DNA from: Chromatiales bacterium
GTDB taxonomy: Bacteria; Pseudomonadota; Gammaproteobacteria; SZUA-152
DNA length: 10,669 nt
NCBI GenBank assembly: GCA_026999335.1
Contig: JALTPW010000529.1
Location: 1 to 10,669 of the forward strand
Direction: 5' to 3'
Below, one piece after another: positions 4,754 through 10,504 of this stretch (position 1 is its first letter; each line of letters starts with the position of its first letter). The notes beneath the pieces were generated by a model. It was not told where the DNA came from and made no database searches. It was given only the letters and a program-made list of their open reading frames with translations. A program made the translations under genes and the position numbers.

Positions 4754-7219
4754 TTAGCCCCGCGCGCCCCCCGAGTAGGTCACCAGAGAACCTTTTTCGG
4801 TACTGCCACTACTACCTGTCACTTTATTCACAGGTTCGCTCAAGCTTTCATTTCTTTTTCTCGGCGGGGTTGGGGCGATTGCGCTACCGCGGCGGGTTGG
4901 ATTACGCCGCATGGCGGATCTGCCTTCAGTGCCGGTGACAAGGTCACCGGTATCCCAGTCGTTACCGGTGATCTTTGAACCGTTGCCTTCGCCACTGATG
5001 CGGGACTTCACGCGACCCTCGACACTCGCCACCGTCTCCGGCACCGCTCGCGGTGATTCTGCGCGTACTGCACCCTGAGTGGCACGGGCGGAACGAAAGT
5101 CTTCAGTGCCCGTTACCTTGCCCGTGGCCATACCGAATGGCCCAGTGATTTGGCCTTGGGCATAACGGGTACCCGTGACACCCCCCTGATTGTCTTGCGC
5201 AGTCCGGGCGGCCATGTTGGCAATACTGAACTGTCCCCACGGCGCATCTTCACTACTCAGCGACTGTGGAAAATCCGGACTGGCGGGTTCCGCAGCAGTC
5301 GCCGCACAGGCACCCGCATACTGGTCGGCGCCGATATAAGGCGTACCCGTCAATGACTCACAGCTGCCCTTTTCAGTCCCGGTCATTTTGCCACCGATAC
5401 CCGGCTGCTGGCCGGTCATCACGGCACCCGCGGTGCCCCGTTGCACAGAAGTACGCGCCGCAGCGATGGCTGACGCCTCTGGCTTGCAATAATCGTAGTA
5501 TTGCTCCGCACCCGCATAGCCCGTGCCGGTAATCGCCTTGCAGGTACCGGGTTCGTCACCCGTGACCTTGCCGGAGCGTCCGGTCATGGTACCCGTCACC
5601 ACCTTACCGTTAAATGTCTGTGACGCACCCACTTTGGCGTCCTGCGGTGCCGGCGTACTGGCGCAAAAATCACGGTACTGTTCCCCGCCGACGTAGTCAT
5701 CGCCACTGATAATGCGACAACTGCCAGGCTCATCGCCGGTAACCCGTTCGCTGCGCCCGACCATGGTACCGGTCACGGAACCACCGCGCAGAGTGTTGGT
5801 GAGGCCGACTTTGGTCGGCACTTTGGCCGGCATCTGATCCTCACCCGTCTGCATATACTGGCTGCCGGTCAGTTCGCGCCCGGCACCGGACTCGTCGCCC
5901 GTTACCTTGGATGAACGACCCACCTTGTTGCCGGTCACCGACTTACCCTTGCGGGTTTCGGCACGCGCCACTTTGGCTGGAGCCGGGGTGGGAGCAGACT
6001 CAGATCGAGCGCCGCAGAAGGTCTCTGCATGCCCTGCCCCCAAGTATTCAACACCCGTCACCTGCTGACAGCTGCCAGGCTCATCACCGGTAACATGGTG
6101 GCTGCGTCCTAGCTCATTGCCGGTCACCGCGTTGCCACGAAGGGTAGCGCTGAGACCCACCTTGGGCGACATTTTGTTAGGCTCGGACTGACAGAAGTCA
6201 CGAAAAATATCCGCGCCCATATATTCGGTGCCCGTCACATCACGACAGGTACTGGGCTCGTCACCCGTGGTCTTGTGACTACGGCCCACCATGGTGCCGG
6301 TAACCATCTGACCCTGACTGGTTTCACCTGCACCCACTTTCCAGGGTGCATCTTGTGCCGCACCGACCGAGGCGTTCTTTGGCGGCCGAATACGGCCACA
6401 GGGAGAACTCTTTTTCTGTCCGGTCTTACCCTGTCGGCTACGCTGCGTACGCAGTGCCTGAGCCAGTTCACGACCGGAAATCAGGGGATTGGCCACCCGC
6501 ACGGTTTGCGCGGCGGTCATACCGTTGGCGCTCACACCCGCCTTACCACGGGCAGACATTGCCTGACGACGTGCCAACGCAGTCACGCGGCTGTTGTTCG
6601 CGGCACTGGCCTGCACCGTCGTCCGTCGCTTTACTGAGCGTTGCGGTTTACGCGATCTGGCGCCAGTCGTCGATACCTCGGCAACGTTGTCTCCGTTGCA
6701 GTCTCCTTTGCAACCACAACCACAATCTGTGGGCGACTTTCCTGTCCCCGCGTCCGTCATCTTTTTTCCTGTAGATTCTGGGCCACGCACCCGATCACGA
6801 CTGCTCACGCTGCTCTTGCCATGCGCTGACATTGCCTGTCGACGAGCGATCACCACAGCACGACTGCTGCTCACGCTGACAGCAGAAGGCCTTCCGGCAG
6901 CAACAGCTGTTGGCCGCCTGCTCGATGCGCCTTGTGCATCTTTTTTCTGCACAGGCGTTCCCGCTGCAACAGGAGCCGGCGGCATCCGCACACGATCATG
7001 ACTGCTCACACTGCGCTTACCACCCGTGGACATTGCCTGGCGGCGAGCCACGGAAGCGGCACGCCCCGTTGTACTCACAGAGCTTGAGTAAGCGGCAGGT
7101 TTCGCGGTTGTCGCGGAAACCGTGCTGTTAGCTGTCGCCTTACCGCCACTGCTCAAGGCTTGGCGCCTGGCGAGTGCAGCCTGGCGTCCGCTACCGTTTT
7201 TGTTGACAGTCTGTGCCAT
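4754..7219 (-). CDS. csoS2: CsoS2 intrinsically disordered carboxysome scaffold protein
   Basis: This 821-residue repeat protein links RuBisCO to the shell. The N-region (1 to about 285) has four clear RuBisCO-binding peptides of the form (G/S)R-x5-ARRQA(L/M)S-x2-GK at 11-27, 52-68, 119-135 and 210-226, plus a diverged fifth at 249-265. The middle region (about 293-638) has six M repeats built on VTGT/VGRS/VTGDE-PGSC/VTGTEY; five carry a Cys pair exactly 18 residues apart (325/343, 384/402, 501/519, 560/578, 620/638) and the third lacks both. The C-region ends GSLVTYSGGARG, the conserved shell-anchoring tail. The start at ATG 7219 is preferred over GTG 7234, which has no ribosome site. A Cys cluster (166-174) is unusual. 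Two in-frame slippery heptamers (described separately) may yield shorter forms; in H. neapolitanus, -1 frameshifting is known to give CsoS2A. Confidence 0.96.
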   Translation of the reverse strand: MAQTVNKNGSGRQAALARRQALSSGGKATANSTVSATTAKPAAYSSSVSTTGRAASVARRQAMSTGGKRSVSSHDRVRMPPAPVAAGTPVQKKDAQGASSRRPTAVAAGRPSAVSVSSSRAVVIARRQAMSAHGKSSVSSRDRVRGPESTGKKMTDAGTGKSPTDCGCGCKGDCNGDNVAEVSTTGARSRKPQRSVKRRTTVQASAANNSRVTALARRQAMSARGKAGVSANGMTAAQTVRVANPLISGRELAQALRTQRSRQGKTGQKKSSPCGRIRPPKNASVGAAQDAPWKVGAGETSQGQMVTGTMVGRSHKTTGDEPSTCRDVTGTEYMGADIFRDFCQSEPNKMSPKVGLSATLRGNAVTGNELGRSHHVTGDEPGSCQQVTGVEYLGAGHAETFCGARSESAPTPAPAKVARAETRKGKSVTGNKVGRSSKVTGDESGAGRELTGSQYMQTGEDQMPAKVPTKVGLTNTLRGGSVTGTMVGRSERVTGDEPGSCRIISGDDYVGGEQYRDFCASTPAPQDAKVGASQTFNGKVVTGTMTGRSGKVTGDEPGTCKAITGTGYAGAEQYYDYCKPEASAIAAARTSVQRGTAGAVMTGQQPGIGGKMTGTEKGSCESLTGTPYIGADQYAGACAATAAEPASPDFPQSLSSEDAPWGQFSIANMAARTAQDNQGGVTGTRYAQGQITGPFGMATGKVTGTEDFRSARATQGAVRAESPRAVPETVASVEGRVKSRISGEGNGSKITGNDWDTGDLVTGTEGRSAMRRNPTRRGSAIAPTPPRKRNESLSEPVNKVTGSSGSTEKGSLVTYSGGARG
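5180..5186 (-). other. Candidate -1 ribosomal frameshift site in csoS2 (G GGG GGT)
   Basis: In the reading frame CAG GGG GGT at residues 678-680 the heptamer G GGG GGT fits the X XXY YYZ slippery pattern exactly. A -1 slip adds 25 new residues and stops at TGA (5103-5105), giving a protein of about 705 residues that lacks the C-region shell anchor. A 12-bp palindrome (ACGGGTACCCGT, 5165-5176) follows after 3 bases and could be a weak stimulating stem. Frameshifting to make two CsoS2 forms is established for H. neapolitanus; that it happens here, at this site, is inference. Confidence 0.55.
6758..6770 (-). promoter_or_regulatory. Internal Shine-Dalgarno/ATG and A AAA AAG heptamer inside csoS2
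   Basis: AGGAAAAAAGATG lies in frame at residues 151-154. AGGA sits 6 bases before the ATG of Met154, a good internal start that would give a 668-residue CsoS2 lacking three of the four clear RuBisCO-binding peptides. The same bases hold A AAA AAG in the slippery frame (6761-6767), the dnaX-type heptamer; a -1 slip would end at TAA (6648-6650). The motif is seen directly; use of either signal is inference. Confidence 0.4.
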
Positions 7220-7261
7220 CGTAAACCCCGTCACGTTGTTTGCTGTGTTCGAACCTTGTCA

Positions 7262-7289
7262 GTAACTGCCCCAAAATTGGGGCAGCTAC
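7262..7289 (-). other. Strong intercistronic hairpin between cbbS and csoS2
   Basis: In the transcript the arms GUAGCUGCCCCAA and UUGGGGCAGUUAC pair over 13 positions, one of them a G-U wobble, around a two-base loop. The core on the plus strand is TGCCCCAAAATTGGGGCA (7267-7284). No T run follows, so it is not a standard terminator. It is well placed to protect the cbbLS message 3' end or slow readthrough, which would set RuBisCO high relative to shell proteins. Confidence 0.75.
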
Positions 7290-7299
7290 CATGGAGTCC

Positions 7300-7647
7300 C
7301 TAGCCGCGACCCTCGTAAACCACAAAACAGACACCCTGACTTTGGGTGTAGGTATCGTAGCCGAGCAAACGGACATGGTGATCCGGGTAGGAGCGGCGAC
7401 AAGCTTCCAACTCATCAAGTACGCGATCAAGGCTTGTTTCACCGAAAAACGGCAGCTTCCACATTGTCCAATAATGATTGAATGCACGGCTTGGATGTTC
7501 GTGCTCAATCGATGGGGTCCAGCCCTGCGCGATAATGTAGTTTATCTGCGCTTCAACCTCTTGCTGGGTCAGTTTGGGCAGGAAACTGAAAGTCTCCAGC
7601 GTAGGAGTGGTCTGGTAGTCGCCCAGTTCATGCGTGCCAGTCATCAT
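7300..7647 (-). CDS. cbbS: RuBisCO small subunit, form IA (CbbS)
   Basis: This 115-residue small subunit has the family stretches ETFSFLP (18-24), NHYWTMWKLPFFGE (57-70) and EACRRSYPDHHVRLLGYD (81-98), ending CFVVYEGRG. It packs four at each end of the L8 core and stabilizes the holoenzyme. A strong GAGG lies 5 bases before the first ATG and 8 before the second (MM start at 7647 or 7644); the second has the better spacing, so the mature protein may be one residue shorter. It follows cbbL after 42 bases and is followed by the 7262-7289 hairpin. The N-terminus is a few residues longer than that of many CbbS proteins, a minor variation. Confidence 0.97.
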   Translation of the reverse strand: MMTGTHELGDYQTTPTLETFSFLPKLTQQEVEAQINYIIAQGWTPSIEHEHPSRAFNHYWTMWKLPFFGETSLDRVLDELEACRRSYPDHHVRLLGYDTYTQSQGVCFVVYEGRG

Positions 7648-7689
7648 AATTTCCTCATATTAATTTAGCTTCGGTTCGCTAACGGCTGT

Positions 7690-9102
7690 TTACTTAACAT
7701 CCAGCTTGTCAATGGTATCGAACTCGAACTTGATCTCTTTCCAGGTCTCCATTGCGATGGCCAGCTCTGGACTGTGGCGGGCGGCTTCGGTGAGAATTTC
7801 CTTCGCCTCACGCTCAAGCTCACGCCCTTCGTTACGCGCCTTGACGCAGGCTTCCAGCGCAACACGGTTTGCAGCGGCGCCCGCAGCATTGCCCCACGGA
7901 TGGCCCTGGGTTCCACCACCAAACTGGAATACCGCATCGTCACCAAAGATGGCGAGCAGGGCGGGCATGTGCCAGACATGGATGCCACCAGAGGCTACCG
8001 CGAAGACACCCGGCATTGAGCCCCAGTCCTGGTCAAAGAAGATACCGCGTGCACGATCTTCAGGAATAAATGACTCGCGCAACTGATCAACAAAGCCCAG
8101 CGTCGCATTGCGATCACCTTCAAGCTTACCCACCACGGTACCCGTGTGCAGATGGTCACCGCCGGAAAGACGCAGGCACTTGGCCAGCACGCGGAAATGG
8201 ATACCATGTTTCGGATGGCGATCGATAACACCATGCATGGCACGGTGAATGTGTAGCAACATACCGTTTTTACGGCACCACTTCGCCAGACCTGTGTTGG
8301 CCGTGAAGCCAGCCGTCAGGAAATCGTGCATGATGATCGGCTGCCCCAATTCCTTGGCGAACTCGGCACGCTCATACATCTGCTCAGGATCAGCGGCGGT
8401 GACGTTCAGGTAGTGACCCTTGCGCTCACCCGTCTCTTCCTGGGACTTGAGGACAGCCTCGGCAACAAATTCAAAACGGTTCTGCCAACGCATGAAAGGC
8501 TGACAGTTGACATTCTCATCGTCCTTGGTGAAGTCCAAACCACCGCGCAGGCATTCGTACACGGCACGACCATAGTTCTTTGCCGACAAACCCAGCTTGG
8601 GTTTGATCGTAGCGCCCAGTAATGGACGGCCATACTTGTTCATCTTGTCACGTTCAACCTGAATACCGCTCGGTGGACCCATGCAAGTTTTGATGTAGGC
8701 AATCGGGAAGCGAATATCTTCCAGACGCAGATGTCTGAGCGCCTTGAAGCCAAAAACGTTACCCACTAACGAAGTCAGCACGTTAACCACTGAACCCTCT
8801 TCGAACAGATCGATGGGATAAGCAATAAAAACGTAGAAGGCTTCCGGATCACCCGGCACATCTTCGATGCGATAGGCACGGCCCTTGTAATATTCGAGAT
8901 CGGTCAAATACTCTGACCAGACAGTACTCCAGGTACCTGTTGATGACTCAGCAGCCACGGCAGCAGCCACTTCCTCGTTAGGTACGCCCGGCTGGCCGGT
9001 GACCTTAAAGCAGGCCAACAGGTCAGTATCGAGCGGAACGTAATCTGGGGTCCAGTACTTTTCGCGGTACTCTTTCACGCCCGCTTGGTAAGTGTTGCTC
9101 AT
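7690..9102 (-). CDS. cbbL: RuBisCO large subunit, form IA carboxysomal type (CbbL)
   Basis: This 470-residue catalytic subunit carboxylates ribulose 1,5-bisphosphate. All key residues are visible, 8 lower than spinach numbering: E52, T57, W58 and N115 of the N-terminal domain; K167 and K169 in GATIKPKLG; K193 (carbamylated), D195 and E196 in GGLDFTKDDENVN; H286 and R287; H319; K326 of loop 6 in GKLEGD; S371; and G395-G397. Its place as first gene of a cso operon marks it as the carboxysomal form IA enzyme. The ATG at 9102 has GAGAGGG 9 bases upstream. The leader before it contains a two-copy tandem repeat (9128-9272). CbbR, encoded divergently, is the likely activator. Confidence 0.98.
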   Translation of the reverse strand: MSNTYQAGVKEYREKYWTPDYVPLDTDLLACFKVTGQPGVPNEEVAAAVAAESSTGTWSTVWSEYLTDLEYYKGRAYRIEDVPGDPEAFYVFIAYPIDLFEEGSVVNVLTSLVGNVFGFKALRHLRLEDIRFPIAYIKTCMGPPSGIQVERDKMNKYGRPLLGATIKPKLGLSAKNYGRAVYECLRGGLDFTKDDENVNCQPFMRWQNRFEFVAEAVLKSQEETGERKGHYLNVTAADPEQMYERAEFAKELGQPIIMHDFLTAGFTANTGLAKWCRKNGMLLHIHRAMHGVIDRHPKHGIHFRVLAKCLRLSGGDHLHTGTVVGKLEGDRNATLGFVDQLRESFIPEDRARGIFFDQDWGSMPGVFAVASGGIHVWHMPALLAIFGDDAVFQFGGGTQGHPWGNAAGAAANRVALEACVKARNEGRELEREAKEILTEAARHSPELAIAMETWKEIKFEFDTIDKLDVK

Positions 9103-9127
9103 TAGGAAGTACCCTCTCTAGTGCAAT

Positions 9128-9272
9128 GATGAATGAACGACGAATAACAAACCTGTGCCCATGTCGCTTAGCAGTGAATGAGCTTGGACTGCATTGGATG
9201 AATGAACGACGAATAACAACCCTGTACTCATGCCGCTTATTCTGTAGTGAAAACTAAGCTTGGACTGCATTG
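9128..9272. repeat. Two-copy imperfect tandem repeat in the cbbL leader
   Basis: Unit 1 (9128-9196, 69 bp) and unit 2 (9197-9272, 76 bp) are adjacent. Both begin with the 23-bp block running from GATGAATGAACG to GAATAACAA (9128-9150 and 9197-9219, identical), share the pattern CCTGT..TCATG.CGCTTA, and end with AGCTTGGACTGCATTG (9181-9196 and 9257-9272, identical). The 7-bp length difference lies just before the last block. It lies directly upstream of cbbL, so it is either 5' UTR or a regulator-binding region. Confidence 0.9.
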
Positions 9273-9353
9273 TCATGGAGCCGCATGATAAATAACAGTT
9301 TAAATTGCTTAAATTGTCCTTTAGTATATGTTTAATGATGAGCTTCATGGAGG

Positions 9354-9374
9354 TCAACTATCATATGGCCTCAT
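9354..9374 (-). CDS. Candidate 6-residue leader peptide upstream of cbbL
   Basis: ATG AGG CCA TAT GAT AGT TGA encodes MRPYDS and is preceded at 5 bases by AGGAGGT (9379-9385), the best Shine-Dalgarno in the window. GGAGGT can also pair with ACCTCC at 9349-9354, forming a hairpin that would hide the ribosome site and the stop. It would be translated only if the cbbL transcript starts upstream of 9385, which is not known. Chance occurrence is possible. Confidence 0.25.
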   Translation of the reverse strand: MRPYDS

Positions 9375-9439
9375 TATTACCTCCTGAAATTCTAATTTTT
9401 CCTACTCTAACTGATCTTAACCACTTTAACGAATCTTAA
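9365..9439 (+). CDS. Candidate 24-residue small ORF upstream of cbbR
   Basis: Starting at ATG 9365, with GGAGGT (9349-9354) 10 bases upstream, this frame encodes MASLLPPEILIFPTLTDLNH and four more residues before TAA, 19 bases before the cbbR ATG. cbbR itself has no good Shine-Dalgarno, so coupling from a leader ORF would make sense. The sequence resembles no family known to me and overlaps the minus-strand leader candidate. Support is limited to the ribosome site and placement. Confidence 0.25.
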   Translation: MASLLPPEILIFPTLTDLNHFNES

Positions 9440-9440
9440 C
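9408..9440. repeat. Four phased TAAC repeats before cbbR
   Basis: TAAC occurs at 9408-9411, 9418-9421, 9427-9430 and 9437-9440, three of the four as TTAAC, at 10, 9 and 10 bp spacing, that is about once per helical turn. It lies 18 bases before the cbbR start, where an autoregulatory site would be expected. Binding by CbbR is inference. Confidence 0.55.
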
Positions 9441-9458
9441 GGGCCTACTGTTTACTAC

Positions 9459-10370
9459 ATGTCAATACGTCATGCAACCCTCCGCCAGCTAGAGATATTC
9501 GATGCCTTGGCGGTGCATATGAGCATCACCCGCACCGCCGACGCGCTCCATCTTTCACCACCGGCGGTTTCGATCCAGGTCAGACAGTTGGCGGAAGCGG
9601 CAGGCCAGCCGTTGATAGAGCAGGTCGGCAAAAAGCTTTATCTCACCGATGCCGGCAATGCAGTGGCATTGACCTGCCGGGATCTGTTCGAACGCATGGA
9701 ACGACTCACACAGGAACTGGCAGCACTGCAGGGCCTGGAAAAAGGCAGCTTGCGGCTTGCCATCATTACCACCGCAAAATATTTTGTGCCGCGCCTGCTG
9801 GGCGAATTCAGCGAGCAACATCCGGACATTGATGTATCACTGTTCGTCGGTAACCGCAAAGCCATTCTGGAACGGCTCAGCCACAACCAGGATGATCTAT
9901 ACATCCTGGGACAACCACCCAAAAATCTCAAGCTCACCGCAACGCCCTTCGCCCTCAACCAACTGGTTGCAGTCGCCTATCCCGGACATCCTCTGGTCAG
10001 TCAATCTGCGATCCCGCCTGCCCGCCTGGGCAACGAGTCCTTCATCTCCCGAGAGCTGGGATCCGGCACGCGCCGTGCCTATGAAGATTTCTTCCGGCAG
10101 CACAAGACAGAACTCAGAATACGCATGGAACTGGGTAGTGACGAAGCCATCAAACAGACCGTTGCGGGGCGGCTCGGGATCACCATTCTCGCCAAAAGCA
10201 CGGTGCAGGCCGAACTGGTCAGAGGCGACCTTGTCCTGCTCGACGTACAGGGACTCCCGCTTGAGCGCCAGTGGTATGTGGTCTACCCGGAGCAAAAGTT
10301 CCTGGCGCCCGTGACAAAGGCTTTCCAGGCGTTTCTGATATCCCAACACGAGGATGCAACGACGCCCTGA
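9459..10370 (+). CDS. cbbR: CbbR, LysR-type regulator of the RuBisCO/carboxysome operon
   Basis: This 303-residue LysR-type protein has an N-terminal winged helix-turn-helix (about 1-65) that includes SITRTADALHLSPPAVSIQV, a linker helix, and a periplasmic-binding-protein-like effector domain (about 95-295). The CbbR-type stretches AKYFVPRLLGEF (107-118) and FVGNRKAILERL (129-140) are present. CbbR proteins activate cbb operons in response to metabolites such as RuBP or NADPH. Divergent placement 356 bases from cbbL supports regulation of this operon. The ATG at 9459 gives the usual MSIRHATLRQLEIF start even though no good Shine-Dalgarno precedes it. The effector for this protein cannot be told from sequence. 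Confidence 0.95.
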   Translation: MSIRHATLRQLEIFDALAVHMSITRTADALHLSPPAVSIQVRQLAEAAGQPLIEQVGKKLYLTDAGNAVALTCRDLFERMERLTQELAALQGLEKGSLRLAIITTAKYFVPRLLGEFSEQHPDIDVSLFVGNRKAILERLSHNQDDLYILGQPPKNLKLTATPFALNQLVAVAYPGHPLVSQSAIPPARLGNESFISRELGSGTRRAYEDFFRQHKTELRIRMELGSDEAIKQTVAGRLGITILAKSTVQAELVRGDLVLLDVQGLPLERQWYVVYPEQKFLAPVTKAFQAFLISQHEDATTP

Positions 10371-10472
10371 CCCGGGACAGTCCGAAAGAAACTATATCTT
10401 CCGCCAACTCCAGCTACGGATGTGCCGTTTGCTGGTGAGCTTGTTCTGATTAGGTACCCTTTATACGTTACA

Positions 10473-10495
10473 GCACATTAGTGCGGTGTTTCTTT
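10473..10495 (+). terminator. Weak possible terminator after cbbR
   Basis: GCACATTAGTGC (10473-10484) forms a short 4-bp stem with a 4-base loop, followed by T-rich GTGTTTCTTTC. It lies in the 134-base gap 10371-10504 between two convergent genes, where a terminator is expected. The stem is short, so confidence is low. Nothing else was recognised in that gap. Confidence 0.25.
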
Positions 10496-10504
10496 CATGT
10501 ACCG

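Larger units (their letters stand above)
9273..9458. promoter_or_regulatory. AT-rich divergent cbbR/cbbL control region
   Basis: This stretch between the two divergent genes is clearly richer in A/T than its flanks and should hold both promoters and the CbbR operator. Visible signals include TTAAATTG twice with 9-bp spacing (9300-9307, 9309-9316), a TTGACC -35-like box toward cbbL (9352-9357, minus strand) without a convincing -10 at 17 bp, and a weak TTGCTT/TATGTT pair (16 bp apart, 9305 onward) toward cbbR. LysR-type regulators bind such divergent gaps through T-N11-A motifs; no single site stands out enough to be named. Confidence 0.6.

Noticed and set aside
4750..4761. GGGGTTAGCCCC at the csoS2 stop as a terminator or regulatory palindrome
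   Set aside because: It is only a 4-bp stem, made mostly by the conserved ARG-stop codons of csoS2, and no T run follows.
6275..7131. Several plus-strand open frames opposite csoS2
   Set aside because: Repetitive, GC-biased coding sequence leaves long open frames on the other strand; their translations are low-complexity and match nothing.
7220..7234. GTG at 7234 as csoS2 start
   Set aside because: No Shine-Dalgarno precedes it. The ATG at 7219 starts a plausible MAQTV N-terminus, and the bases in between include ACGGGG, which can serve it.
9118..9357. 79-codon minus-strand frame in the cbbL leader with repeated GLLFVVHSS
   Set aside because: It needs a TTG start, has no family resemblance, and its repeats come from the DNA tandem duplication. 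It is better read as leader sequence.
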